A DNA stretch of 31,908 nucleotides, taken from a virus. This document shows positions 10,446-19,877 of this stretch, piece after piece (within the stretch, counting starts at the first letter, position 1; each line of letters starts with the position of its first letter). The stretch lies in the IMG/VR virus record IMGVR_UViG_3300035162_000569, positions 1 through 31,908 of that record, one strand, 5' to 3'. Under the pieces are notes generated by a model. It worked only from the letters and a program-made list of their open reading frames with translations, ran no database searches and had not been told where the DNA came from. Both the position numbers and the translations under genes were made by a program.

Positions 10446-12308
10446 CTAGTAAGTTGTCATTGTGTAAAGGCAAGCCTGTTCGTGGCCGCCGCTAACAATT
10501 AGGCTCCTGCCGCCCATGCCTGCGTTAGAGCCACCTAAATTGCGAGTGTTCCACCGCATTTTGCTACCGTTAGCCCCATCTCTTGTAAGCTGTATCTTGC
10601 TTGCCTCTCTAGCGGAGCCTTTAGTTGCGGCGTTCCATGCCGTACTTAGCTCATACTCATCCACGATAATGCGATCATTTTGGGCATCATGCGACGCCCA
10701 GATTAGGCGCGTACCATCTGGACTCCACGCCATCGCGCAAGGATTACCGCCAGCACCCATATTGACAGAATATGTAAGGCTTGCAGTGGGTAGGCTAAAA
10801 GGACTACTGAGAGTCCAGACACGCAAATCACCAGCGAATCCAAAGGCATTTAAAGACCCAGCAACGGCCACTTTTGTGCCATCTGCTGAAACCCACAAAA
10901 AACAGGGATCTGCGGTTGAAGTAAAACCATGCGTGAAAGTTTGACTAAGCACTAAAGTCGTAACATCTGTGTATGTAGACGCTCTAAGCCGCAGCACTGA
11001 TGTTGGCGTCACCACATAGAAATCTTGCCCGTTAGGGCGAACCCACAGATCGCGCAAGCTAGTGCCAGCAATGCTACTAATGTCTGCGCTTTGGAAAGGT
11101 GTCCCGCCGTAACCAACTAGAGCAAAGGGCGTGTTTAAATGAAACTGTTTGATCGTCCCGCCCTCGCTTATCGTGTAAAGCCGTTCGCCGCCTCCTTTGT
11201 AAACGCTGTTTTCGGTACGGTCTTGCTCCATAAAGTCAAAGCCAACAAATTCTGCTCCACTCGTTTGCCCCGCCCTCCAAAGACCCCTCATTGTTGTTGG
11301 GTTTACTTGTAGCGTTTCCTCATCCCAATTCGTTGTCATCTCTATAGAGATCATTTCTAAAGGGAAATGCTTTCGCTCTTCTTTATCGCAAATGGCTACA
11401 TAAATCGTGTCTGCTAAGACAGCGGCAATGTTAGGCACATACGCACTAGTGCTTACGTTATCAAAGTTATTGGATATTTGGTTGTTAAAGTGCGACCCTT
11501 GGTGGGTGTTGCCGTTGGCTAAAATTTTAGTGAACGTGTTAGATGTTTGAAGTGTGAGCGAGCTAATGCTGTACGCGCTGCCAGCGTTGTATCTCGCGAC
11601 ATTCCCTGAGTAGTTAGTGAGGTATAATTTTGTACCACCATCTGCCCATCTCATAGATTCTACGTTGGTTGTTTGGCTTGCTGTAGATTGCGTGACATCG
11701 GCATTTGTAGTCGTCGCGGGAGGAACCCACGCAGTAGACATATTAAACTCTAAAACGGAGTCTGTACTTCTACCCCAAATCCAAAACTTCGCGCCACTGG
11801 GGTGAACCTCTAATGCTCTAGGCCCGGCTTCGGTTGCTCCGCTTGAGTTTCTTAAAGAGCCAGAAGTGTTAATGCTTGATAAGGTGCTTGGATCATAAGG
11901 AGTGGTGCAGGTTCCTATACTAACTTTGTCATTTTGTCGACCAATGTATGCCAGCTTTGTGCCATCGTCTGACATCCACGCGCTTGATAGGTTGCCCTCA
12001 TTAGTAATTTCAACAAGACCAACTAATTCATGGCCCAAAAAGTTGTAAGGCTCACCCAATTTAAAAACCCAAATACCTCCTGTAGTTCCTGTTGAGGCTC
12101 CTCTTCTGGAAACCGCAAGCAGATTTCGCCCACCATTAAAAAGATAAACGTCCTCTACTTCTTGTGCAATAATTGCGTAAGAGGTTCTGAGATAACCGCC
12201 GTCTAAATCTATTAACCCGTTGCGGCCCTCACCTGTGTCTAACCGGAGGCGTGTCGCATCAAACTGTGAGCCACCTAAACTGGCTCTACCCATGCGGTTG
12301 CGTAGCAT
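10446..12308 (-). CDS. Beta-propeller tail fibre-associated protein (620 aa)
   Basis: At least six WD40/NHL-like repeats are visible, with the pattern W-x-x-DGTKL...V...LSTAW: for example WMSDDGTKLAYIG, WADGGTKLYLTN, WVRPNGQDFYVV, WVSADGTKVAVAG and WSPDGTRLIWAS, several followed by an aromatic or STAW-type turn before the next blade. The short N-terminus (MLRNRMGRASLGGSQFDATR) could attach it to the fibre. It begins by a one-base TAATG overlap with the large fibre gene and is followed by a fibre-assembly-like gene, so it is probably part of the receptor-binding apparatus; propellers bind glycans or proteins. No catalytic residues are evident. Confidence 0.7.
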   Translation of the reverse strand: MLRNRMGRASLGGSQFDATRLRLDTGEGRNGLIDLDGGYLRTSYAIIAQEVEDVYLFNGGRNLLAVSRRGASTGTTGGIWVFKLGEPYNFLGHELVGLVEITNEGNLSSAWMSDDGTKLAYIGRQNDKVSIGTCTTPYDPSTLSSINTSGSLRNSSGATEAGPRALEVHPSGAKFWIWGRSTDSVLEFNMSTAWVPPATTTNADVTQSTASQTTNVESMRWADGGTKLYLTNYSGNVARYNAGSAYSISSLTLQTSNTFTKILANGNTHQGSHFNNQISNNFDNVSTSAYVPNIAAVLADTIYVAICDKEERKHFPLEMISIEMTTNWDEETLQVNPTTMRGLWRAGQTSGAEFVGFDFMEQDRTENSVYKGGGERLYTISEGGTIKQFHLNTPFALVGYGGTPFQSADISSIAGTSLRDLWVRPNGQDFYVVTPTSVLRLRASTYTDVTTLVLSQTFTHGFTSTADPCFLWVSADGTKVAVAGSLNAFGFAGDLRVWTLSSPFSLPTASLTYSVNMGAGGNPCAMAWSPDGTRLIWASHDAQNDRIIVDEYELSTAWNAATKGSAREASKIQLTRDGANGSKMRWNTRNLGGSNAGMGGRSLIVSGGHEQACLYTMTTY

Positions 12309-14704
12309 TAGGCAGTACCTACAAACGCGCCGTAAAGCGTTCCATTAACGCGCCATAACTCAATCACGTTATAGCCTAGAGTTTGAAGTACGGGAGCAGA
12401 ACCGCCAATCCATGTAGTCGTAGGCCACGTTACTATGAACCCTGAGCCATCATTAATCATCAGCGTTACAAATTCGCCATTAGAAAGAGACTCTGTAAAC
12501 GTGGTGTTTGCACCTAGCGTCTTGTACTGAATCGTGCCGTTGTTAGGGTTAATCGCCGTACCTGTAAGGCTGTACTGCTGTTCTTGAATTCCATTTTTGA
12601 ACTCAAAAGTACCGTCTGCGGCGATGCGCATGCGTTCTGTGTTGTTAGTACCAAACAGCATATTGCCGTTAGCCTGATTGTACAGATACGTTGTAGAATA
12701 ACCTTGAGTCAACGAGCCTGTTGTAGCGCCATCGGTAACTGCAATCCCACTGTAAGCTCCACCTCCATCTACTGTTAAACCAACATCCACGCCGCCAAAC
12801 TGTCCAACTGTGGTAGTACCAATACCAACATTTCCACCAGCAGATTGAAGAACAAGATTGTATGCGGCGGCTGACGTAAAGTTTTGCGCCTGAATGTATC
12901 CTGCGCCAGTGCCGTCAACACTAAAAGACATTCCATAGCCGCCAGCGATGTTGCTAATTATTGCGGCAGAATTGTTATAGGTTCCGAGTGCTGGGCTTGC
13001 TAATGGGCCAAAGACTTCCAGCTTTGCATTACCATCCCCGCCAATACCAACATTGCGACTGGTGTCTATACTTATAGCGGCCCCGCCAGAAGTGACAATG
13101 TCTAAAGCGCCACTAGCGTTACCAAATGCCACGTCAGTTGCCGTTAGTTTTTCAAAAGCCATGTAAGGGCCAGAGGCACCAATACGGATATTTACAAAAT
13201 CATCTGCCGATTCGTATAACAGTGAATTTGTGTTACCAAATGAAAAATAACTTGCGTGCAACGTTCCGCTAACATCCACATTGCCGTTATTACTGATTGT
13301 AACTAAGTCAGTTGATGCACCACCAAAGGTAAACCCACCGTCCGACGTTCCCGTAGATTGAAAGCCGATCATATTGGTAGAGTTGTTGACGGTTATATCA
13401 AGGTAGGCATTGTCGCCTGTAGTAAACCTTTCAAACCTAGCGATTGGGTCTGTTTCGCCAGTAGAACTCTCTGTGGCTTTAACGTGTAAGCTTGTTGAAA
13501 TTTCTACTTGATTATTAAAAGTAATGATGCCACTGGCGTCAATGTCAAACCCGCTATTGTTATCAACCCTTTTAAAACTTGAAGATTTAATAGTACCCTG
13601 CGATACAAGAGTACTACTAAAAAGTCCGGTTGTGGCTGTAAGACTTCCTGAGAATACTGTGTTCTGGTTTTGATCAATAGTTACTGCCGTAGACGTAGCG
13701 TTGTCGTCGATACCTGTAGAAGTGAATGACGTAGCTAGGTTACCATTAAAATCAAGGTTGCCGCCGAGTTGCGGGGTTGTATCCTCTACAACATTTTGCA
13801 AAGCTGAATCAGCAGTTGTGCCTTGCGCGGCTGTAGCGTAATCAGATGAATCAAACGCCTTAACTTGCGCTAGGTTAGTGACCTCTGAGTCCATTAACGC
13901 GCCAGCGGTTGTGACGTTCGCGGTGTCAGTAACGTCAGCAGATGCCTCTATGCCATCCAGCTTAGTGCCGTCTGTAGCAACATCACGACCATCGACAGTG
14001 CCGGTTAAAGTAATGTCGCCTGAGAACGCGGTGTTCTGGCTTGCATCAATCGTGATCGCGTTGCTTGTAGCGTTGTCGTCAATTCCTGTAGACGCAAAGC
14101 TAGTAATAGTGCCGCCCGAAACATCATCGCCAGTAAGCGCGCGGGCTACTGCCTGGTTAGACCCGTTGCCAATAAACACATTTCCATCGTCAAGATTAGG
14201 TGTGTCGTTGGTACGACCTGCGCCTCCCACCTTAATGGAACCGGCAGAGGCGTGAGGCCGAATGACCTTACCCACGTTTTGAATGAGTGAAGATTCGCCT
14301 GCTGGCTTAGTCGCAGTTATTGCACCTGCCGTCTGTGAAACGTAGACGGTATCGCCAACACTAAAAGCAGACGTATCTAGCTCGTAAAGCGTTCCAAAAG
14401 TGACAATATTTACAGCGGCGTTATTATTTGCGTCCGTTTCTGCAAGCCCATAAGCGGGCATCTTGCTTGAGACGTTAGCATCTGCTTTTGACACAACTGG
14501 GCTATTGCCGGATACGCCAGAAACATAAACCACATCACCTTTAGAGAGCGCCTCACCAGCTTTTGCCGCAAAGATTATCGCACCGGATACATCTACTTTT
14601 GTTTGTACAAGCTCAATAAAGTTTGTATCTACTTCCGCATTAGTTAGGGGCGCACCCTTATTGGTAACGCCTGTCGCAGTTGTTTCGCGAGTTGTAATTG
14701 CCAT
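12308..14704 (-). CDS. Tail fibre protein (798 aa)
   Basis: A long Thr/Ser/Gly/Asn-rich beta protein typical of phage fibres. The N-terminus (MAITTRETTATGVTNKGAPL, then LTNAEVDTNFIEL) is a known start of fibres that repeat a TNAEVDxNF motif. Two near-identical modules follow around residues 203-240 and 330-365 (TGIDDNATSNAITID / TGIDDNATSTAVTID, each followed by QNT-FSG). The middle has NVGIG-type fibre repeats and the end is a small globular domain (about 720-798, FVTLMINDGSGF). No C-terminal chaperone (S74) motif is seen. It probably recognises the host surface together with the propeller protein encoded next. ATG at 14704 follows AGGGG. Confidence 0.85.
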   Translation of the reverse strand: MAITTRETTATGVTNKGAPLTNAEVDTNFIELVQTKVDVSGAIIFAAKAGEALSKGDVVYVSGVSGNSPVVSKADANVSSKMPAYGLAETDANNNAAVNIVTFGTLYELDTSAFSVGDTVYVSQTAGAITATKPAGESSLIQNVGKVIRPHASAGSIKVGGAGRTNDTPNLDDGNVFIGNGSNQAVARALTGDDVSGGTITSFASTGIDDNATSNAITIDASQNTAFSGDITLTGTVDGRDVATDGTKLDGIEASADVTDTANVTTAGALMDSEVTNLAQVKAFDSSDYATAAQGTTADSALQNVVEDTTPQLGGNLDFNGNLATSFTSTGIDDNATSTAVTIDQNQNTVFSGSLTATTGLFSSTLVSQGTIKSSSFKRVDNNSGFDIDASGIITFNNQVEISTSLHVKATESSTGETDPIARFERFTTGDNAYLDITVNNSTNMIGFQSTGTSDGGFTFGGASTDLVTISNNGNVDVSGTLHASYFSFGNTNSLLYESADDFVNIRIGASGPYMAFEKLTATDVAFGNASGALDIVTSGGAAISIDTSRNVGIGGDGNAKLEVFGPLASPALGTYNNSAAIISNIAGGYGMSFSVDGTGAGYIQAQNFTSAAAYNLVLQSAGGNVGIGTTTVGQFGGVDVGLTVDGGGAYSGIAVTDGATTGSLTQGYSTTYLYNQANGNMLFGTNNTERMRIAADGTFEFKNGIQEQQYSLTGTAINPNNGTIQYKTLGANTTFTESLSNGEFVTLMINDGSGFIVTWPTTTWIGGSAPVLQTLGYNVIELWRVNGTLYGAFVGTA

Positions 14705-14724
14705 AAGAGCAAGCCCCTAGTTTA

Positions 14725-15171
14725 TTAAGATGCGTTAAGTGTGATAACCCATGTCACGGACATAGTGTCATCTGCGGCTTTTGTGATCGTTCCAAAAACC
14801 ACGCGACAAAGCATAGTCCCGCTAGTGCTGGCATTAAAGATTCCCGCCTCAACGACGCTGCCCGTCGCATCACCAGCCTCAAACGATGAAACATAGGTAA
14901 TGGTGTTGGTTGATACTGTTGTGCTGTCGAGCGCTTCCCTGGAGCCTAGCAGGGACTCTAAATCCGTATCACCGGCTGCGGCGGCAGTTGAGCCAGAACC
15001 TAAACCCATGTGCGACATTACAGCCTCGCTGGCTCCTTCCATGCGGTCACAAATAAAGTTTAACCCTGCTGACACCACTAGGTTTTTTTCGTGCCGCTCT
15101 TCTTTGATATTTCCGTCTTTGTCTTTGACGGTAATAAAAACATCACCTTTTAGCTTTAATGCATCTTCCAT
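14725..15171 (-). CDS. Structural tail protein, fibre-associated (148 aa)
   Basis: A small beta-rich protein: MEDALKLKGDVFITVKDKDG opens, then RHEKNLVVSAGLNFICDRME, a Gly/Ser/Ala turn (MGLGSGSTAAAAGDTDLESLLG) and strands ending VTWVITLNAS. This layout (N-terminal KGxVxI strand, NLVV..GL, GxGSTAA..D..L) recurs in phage genes next to tail fibres and is usually annotated as tail or virion protein. It lies between the repeat protein and the large fibre. SD GAGG precedes the ATG at 15171. Exact role unknown. Confidence 0.7.
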   Translation of the reverse strand: MEDALKLKGDVFITVKDKDGNIKEERHEKNLVVSAGLNFICDRMEGASEAVMSHMGLGSGSTAAAAGDTDLESLLGSREALDSTTVSTNTITYVSSFEAGDATGSVVEAGIFNASTSGTMLCRVVFGTITKAADDTMSVTWVITLNAS

Positions 15172-15179
15172 AAATCACC

Positions 15180-15989
15180 TCAGAAAGTTCTGCTAATACC
15201 GACGTAGTCCTCTGAAAAGTAACTTAGGTCGCAATAGCCTTGGTTGACAACTAAACCAGAATCGGTGAATACACCGCTGTCTGCGATAGCCTTGGTGCTT
15301 TGTGCGGTACGCACATCGCCTATGTTGATTAGGTTGCTCGTATTCTTAAAAAAATCGGCAGTTTGGTCATCGCCGACTGCTGCCCCGTTAGAATCATCTG
15401 TAACGTTAATTGTATCAGATAGCGCCTTTTCAATGGCATACGCCTGCGCTTCTGACGTAGTAGCAAAGTTTGCTAGATGCTGAGAAAAATCAATAACATT
15501 GCTGTCTGTTAATGCCGCGCTATCGGAAACACTTTTCGTCAGGCTAACAACATGTAAGTCTGTCGAGCCTAGTGAATCGGCAAACCCCCTAGAAAAAGCA
15601 ACAGCGTGTGCGTCTGTTATTGGCAGGTTGTCAGCAAACGCCCTACTAAACGCCTTTTGTATTTCATCTGTAAATGCCGCAGAGTCGCTAGGGTTTTTAT
15701 TAAACTGCGCTGTCTGGCTGTCTGCAGCGCTACCGCTGTCTGCTAATGGCTTGCCCGTGCTGTTGGCGACGCTGTCGGCTGCGCTTGCCGCATCTTCCAG
15801 CGGCTTACCTACCGCTTTAGACTGAAACTCAGAAACCCCAAGCGCTTCCGCGAACGTGCGAATTATTAAAAAATATCCAACGTTTATAGTTTTAATTATT
15901 GGACGTAACGATGTGACTTTCAATATTGGACGTAACGATGTGACTTTCAATATAGCCCGCAGACTTATGATTGTCGCCTTGAGGCTCAT
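15180..15989 (-). CDS. Repetitive tail-associated protein (269 aa)
   Basis: The body (about residues 45-235) is built of ~20-30-residue repeats of the form F-(S/A)-x-x-(F/L)-AD-(S/N)-x-x-x-TD-x-x-x (ADNLPITDAHAVAF, ADSLGSTDLHVVSL, SDSAALTDSNVIDF, SDTINVTDDSN). The C-terminus CDLSYFSEDYVGISRTF ends in a YF-EDYVG motif that I associate with phage tail/fibre proteins. The N-terminal ~35 residues are odd: basic, with ILKVTSLRP twice in tandem from a 27-base DNA duplication (15901..15954). Proteins of this type probably form a fibrous rod. ATG at 15989. Confidence 0.7.
   Translation of the reverse strand: MSLKATIISLRAILKVTSLRPILKVTSLRPIIKTINVGYFLIIRTFAEALGVSEFQSKAVGKPLEDAASAADSVANSTGKPLADSGSAADSQTAQFNKNPSDSAAFTDEIQKAFSRAFADNLPITDAHAVAFSRGFADSLGSTDLHVVSLTKSVSDSAALTDSNVIDFSQHLANFATTSEAQAYAIEKALSDTINVTDDSNGAAVGDDQTADFFKNTSNLINIGDVRTAQSTKAIADSGVFTDSGLVVNQGYCDLSYFSEDYVGISRTF
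15901..15954. repeat. Perfect 27-bp tandem duplication inside a coding region
   Basis: Bases 15901..15927 and 15928..15954 are identical except for the last base. The unit is 27 bases (nine codons), so the reading frame is kept and the protein gains a second ILKVTSLRP. Flanking degenerate units (IISLRA and IIKTINV) suggest further, older copies. Confidence 0.95.
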
Positions 15990-15991
15990 GC

Positions 15992-16324
15992 TTAGAAGTC
16001 CTCGCGTATTACGATAGACACTCGCTCATAAACCGTCTCAATAATGCCGTCGCCAAGAGTAAGCTGCAACTCCCCTTCGTAGTTCCCTCCCGCGACAGTC
16101 GCTAGTTGACCGCCGTCTAGGGAAAAGTACAAATTTCCGTCTTCCAAGTTTGACCCAACATCAGCCGCTGAAAGTGTAAACAAGATCGTAGTTTGGCCGC
16201 TTTTTCTAACCAGCAAGGCAGCAGATCCGCCGCTAACGTCAATGGGCACCCCAGTGTCTTCTCTGGTGACCTTGATATAAATCTGCGGCCCAGTATCGCC
16301 CTGCACTAAATAAATTGTAGTCAC
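15992..16324 (-). CDS. BppU-like Ig-fold baseplate/fibre protein (110 aa)
   Basis: A compact beta-sandwich pattern: MTTIYLVQGDTGPQIYIKVT, GVPIDVSGGSAALLVRKSGQ, TILFTLSAADV and GGNYEGELQLTL with a final YERVSIVIREDF. The opening Q-GDTGP-I-x-V and the (S/T)-x-A-x-LLVRK strand are like the N-terminal domain of baseplate upper proteins that carry fibres in other phages. It starts at GTG 16324, overlapping the TGA of the 187-aa gene. Likely an attachment domain for the fibres encoded downstream. Confidence 0.65.
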   Translation of the reverse strand: MTTIYLVQGDTGPQIYIKVTREDTGVPIDVSGGSAALLVRKSGQTTILFTLSAADVGSNLEDGNLYFSLDGGQLATVAGGNYEGELQLTLGDGIIETVYERVSIVIREDF

Positions 16325-16884
16325 CAGACAATGGCCTCCAGTTCCGCTTGAGTGGTTGATTCGTTAATTTCTTGCCTTAATATTCTACCACGCCCATGAC
16401 ATTCGCTTACATGATTGGCTAGTGCTACGCCTATTTGAACGTACTCTGCCGCTGCAAAGGCTTGAATTGAGTTATCTGCTAGAGTCCATTCTAGAGTTAT
16501 GGTGTCATCTATAGCCGCAAGCTGAATAGCGCCCTGTAGCCTGCGTTGTGAAACCTCATTGCAGTCAAAGGTGTAGCCGCCCCACTCAAACACGCTAAAC
16601 TCTGCTTTTTCCCGCTTGTACTTCATGTGGCTCCAAACTGCGTCCCGAGACTTGTCTAGATCAAACTGCCATTCGCCTTGCTCTACGTTAAACGAAAACC
16701 ATCCCAGCTTAGGCGACTCGGGGCGGCCCAATACCTGCCCGTCTTTAACATACGGAAACTCAGGAACTTCCCCATCAATTAAAATGCAATTTTCGTTTGC
16801 TTCATGTTCTCGCTCAAGACTAAGCCTCGTGCCAGTTCTAATAGCGGTAACCACTCCGCTTTCATCGTAATAAATAAGAGTCAC
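16321..16884 (-). CDS. DUF4376-like tail fibre assembly protein (187 aa)
   Basis: Residues ~68-187 (DLDKSRDAVWSHMKYKREKA, FDCNEVSQRRLQGAIQLAA and LANHVSECHGRGRILRQEIN) match the DUF4376 pattern found at the C-terminus of fibre and fibre-assembly proteins. The N-terminal part (MTLIYYDESGVVTAIRTGTR) resembles a short beta domain that binds tail components. It starts at GTG 16884, overlapping the TGA of gpJ. Probably helps assemble or anchor the fibre. Confidence 0.75.
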   Translation of the reverse strand: MTLIYYDESGVVTAIRTGTRLSLEREHEANENCILIDGEVPEFPYVKDGQVLGRPESPKLGWFSFNVEQGEWQFDLDKSRDAVWSHMKYKREKAEFSVFEWGGYTFDCNEVSQRRLQGAIQLAAIDDTITLEWTLADNSIQAFAAAEYVQIGVALANHVSECHGRGRILRQEINESTTQAELEAIVW

Positions 16885-19877
16885 CGCTTAGTCCCCAAAA
16901 CTGTAATGCCTGTTGTTCCTTTTAATTTATGCTTTGATGACCCTGTAGCGCCTGTGCCATCTGGATGCTCAATCATAGCCTGCACTGTAAATGTGATGCC
17001 AGATGCTACGTTGGCTCCTGTTGGGTACTCTGTGCTGGAAATTAAAACAGCGGGGTATCTTTCTTCTGGAGCAATTGTTGCCAAGCCCCTGCCTGTAAGT
17101 GTCCAAGGGATCCCATTGTTAAAAGTGCCTGAGATCAATATTCGGATGTGACAGCCGCGCCGTGTGCCGGTATTACTTCCGTTATCAGGCAGATTAAAAT
17201 AAGCGTTAGCTATCCAAGCCTCTGGGGCAACATCGTTTGAGCCAGTATCCCAATTAACGGTTACTGACGCCCCAGAAGTCCACACGGTAGGAACCAAGGG
17301 CGTTTCGGTTGCTGTAGTTGTTTGGCCTTCTGGAATGGTTACCGCATTCCCTTTTATCTTTAATGACTCCACAGCTAGGCTATCGATGTTTGCCGTTTCG
17401 ACCGCCAGATTGCCTATTTTTGCGTTTGTAATTAGGCCGTCATTTATTTGCGCGCTTTGCGTGATAACCCCAGAAGTCGCCAGCAAACCTGCCGTAATGT
17501 TGTTTGCCAAAATCTTGCTTGTAGTAATGGCGTTGTTTGTGATTTGTGTAGTAACGACTTGCCCATCTAAATCACTCAAATTAGCTATAGCGGCAGTCCA
17601 CGCAGACCCCGTCCATTTATACAGCTTTCCATCCGTTGTTAGAAAAAATAATCGACCAGCGTCTGAGCTAGTCATGCCGCTAGGCAAAGAGCTTCCGTTT
17701 TGTATTGGGTAAAGCCCTTGGCTTTCAAACAACGTAATAATTCCGTTTTCAAACGCGCTGTTGTCTACGAAATCTGTGGTTGCTTCAACATAAGCAGTGT
17801 ACGCAGACGCGTTGCCTGAAAAATCTACAGCCCTTACTTTGTAATATTTTAGTGTGCCAAACGAATTAACGTAATGAACAAATACCTCGCCGCTTACTAC
17901 CGCCAGATCTTCCCAAGCAGAGCCATTCCACACCTGTATCTCTACTTGCTTTAGGTCGGAAGCGGTAGGGTTTACCCATGAGACAGTGATTTGCTTGTAG
18001 CCGCCGTTAGCTGTCAGGCTTGTGGGCGCGGCAGGCGCGGTAGTGTCGCCAGTTAAAGCGAGTCCGCTGGTATTAAACAAATCCGTAGACTTAACGCCAA
18101 TGACATTAACAGCCCTAACCTTTACCCTGTACTCTGTAGTTGGCGTTTTTAACCCAGTGACAAGTAGTTGTGTCAGCGTTGTGGTGTTAAATATCGTCGT
18201 GTCTGCCTGCTCTGAGCCGCCGCTTAACTCAATTACCTCTACTTCATAATATTCTATAAACCCGTCTGCGGATGCCGTCCAGCTTATTTTTAGCGCTGGC
18301 ACTACTGAGCCATCTTTTGCCAAGCTAGTCGTTTGCGTTAATGACAGATTAGTTGGCGGTGCCACTGTTGTGCCATCGTTTACGGTGGGATCGCTTGGCT
18401 GATTAAAAGGGTCTTCGTCTGCGCTTGCCGTCCAATCATAAACGGTTGAATCTGTCTCTATTGCTTGCACGTTTACAATAATTGCGCCGCCAGACGACAT
18501 TTGAAGATCGTACCCAATCACCTCAAATGCCTTGTTAGTCCAACCCATTCGCGAATTAGTAATGCCTATAAAATCCCCAGCTTTGAATTTAAGCGCTGCC
18601 AGGTTTAAAGGAACATTTACCAAAAGTTGCTGGCGAGACTTTAATAAAGCTATTTTGGCTAACCGTTGCGCCCTTATGTTGTCCGTAACAAACGGCAAAG
18701 GCATATCGAGATAAATCGGGTCGCCGTCTAGCGCAGAGTAGGCTGAAGATATTTTTGCGGGATAATCAACAAGCGTATAGTTTTCTTCTTCAGAGAGAAA
18801 AACGCCTTTAACGCCGTTATACATAGATCGGCGGCTTTGCTTTGTTTGCACAGAAATAGCGCCCACCATCATGGACTCGTCTACGGTTATCGTTGGAGCG
18901 TAGTATTTGGCCGCTTGAGCGAAATACTTTCCATCAACATAACCAATACGCCCGCCCATGCAGGCGGTTAATGCCTCTATGTTTCCTTTAATAACGTTTG
19001 CTGTATCTAGTACGCCATTGCAATGATACCGTTCTTGCGTGCCGCCAGCGTCCAATGTAACGGCTTCCTCACAGACATTCGCTGTAGTATTAAACGCCGT
19101 GTAGTCCATGCCTAGATGAGACTCGCCAAGCCCATAGTACGAATTGGTCATATAGTCGTATAGCGCCAGCGCTGGATTTTGCGACCATTCCCAAGTAGTT
19201 GGGTCAGACGTTCTCTGAGAGCCTGTGCCGCCTATAGTGCTGTCTTTGCGCGGGTCATAAACCTTCTTGCCTTTTATGACTGCTGATATATTTGGCACAC
19301 CTTGGGGAAACTTCTTTCTGTCCTCATCCCAGGTTAGCTTGACTCGCATATATGCTATCCCGTTAAGGATATGAGTGTCGGTGCCCCAGAAGGCAGACGC
19401 GCTACTTAAAGCTGGGTCACCAGTTGTCTGCGTGCCATCATAAAACGCGAAGTTTGCATAACTAGCCCAATCGCTTACATAACTACCGTTTTCGTAGACC
19501 TTTTCATCGTTGAAATAAACAGCTTCATAACCTTCTATTTCATGGCAAGCGAAACAAATAACTAAATACAGGTCTTTGTTTTGGTTTGAGTTGGCGATGA
19601 ACACAACAGCGCCGCCCGTCCTGACTTTGCCATAAATTACTTTTCTAGATGCTGTTGGCTCACGGACAGTTCCCGTAATGCCCTCCATCATCGCGCCAAA
19701 GTCAGGCTTAGGCATTAAAGCCCTACTTAAAACAGACAGCCCTGCACCGATAGCAAACGCCGTAAGCGCCGCCGTAGACATTAGAAACGCACCAAAAGTA
19801 GCAAACGTGCCAGCGGCTACCGCCGCCACCCCCGCGCCGCCCAGCGCCGCTAGTCCTGCAATAGCTGAAACGGCCAT
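16881..19877 (-). CDS. Tail tip protein, lambda gpJ-like (998 aa)
   Basis: The largest gene. The N-terminal ~45 residues are hydrophobic (GVAAVAAGTFATFGAFLMST), as in other gpJ-like and TipJ proteins, followed by the conserved tail-tip part (REPTASRKVIYGKVRTGGAV) and GIAYMRVKLTWDEDRKKFPQ. Residues about 500-700 hold at least two fibronectin type III domains (SWTASADGFIEYYEVEV..., ISWVNPTASDLKQVEI). The C-terminal part has a DUF1983-like segment (ITTSKILANNITAGLL, NAKIGNLAVETANIDSL repeats) and a final beta domain. gpJ caps the tail and contacts the receptor before DNA injection. ATG at 19877 follows directly the stop of the GNAT-like gene. Confidence 0.9.
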   Translation of the reverse strand: MAVSAIAGLAALGGAGVAAVAAGTFATFGAFLMSTAALTAFAIGAGLSVLSRALMPKPDFGAMMEGITGTVREPTASRKVIYGKVRTGGAVVFIANSNQNKDLYLVICFACHEIEGYEAVYFNDEKVYENGSYVSDWASYANFAFYDGTQTTGDPALSSASAFWGTDTHILNGIAYMRVKLTWDEDRKKFPQGVPNISAVIKGKKVYDPRKDSTIGGTGSQRTSDPTTWEWSQNPALALYDYMTNSYYGLGESHLGMDYTAFNTTANVCEEAVTLDAGGTQERYHCNGVLDTANVIKGNIEALTACMGGRIGYVDGKYFAQAAKYYAPTITVDESMMVGAISVQTKQSRRSMYNGVKGVFLSEEENYTLVDYPAKISSAYSALDGDPIYLDMPLPFVTDNIRAQRLAKIALLKSRQQLLVNVPLNLAALKFKAGDFIGITNSRMGWTNKAFEVIGYDLQMSSGGAIIVNVQAIETDSTVYDWTASADEDPFNQPSDPTVNDGTTVAPPTNLSLTQTTSLAKDGSVVPALKISWTASADGFIEYYEVEVIELSGGSEQADTTIFNTTTLTQLLVTGLKTPTTEYRVKVRAVNVIGVKSTDLFNTSGLALTGDTTAPAAPTSLTANGGYKQITVSWVNPTASDLKQVEIQVWNGSAWEDLAVVSGEVFVHYVNSFGTLKYYKVRAVDFSGNASAYTAYVEATTDFVDNSAFENGIITLFESQGLYPIQNGSSLPSGMTSSDAGRLFFLTTDGKLYKWTGSAWTAAIANLSDLDGQVVTTQITNNAITTSKILANNITAGLLATSGVITQSAQINDGLITNAKIGNLAVETANIDSLAVESLKIKGNAVTIPEGQTTTATETPLVPTVWTSGASVTVNWDTGSNDVAPEAWIANAYFNLPDNGSNTGTRRGCHIRILISGTFNNGIPWTLTGRGLATIAPEERYPAVLISSTEYPTGANVASGITFTVQAMIEHPDGTGATGSSKHKLKGTTGITVLGTKR

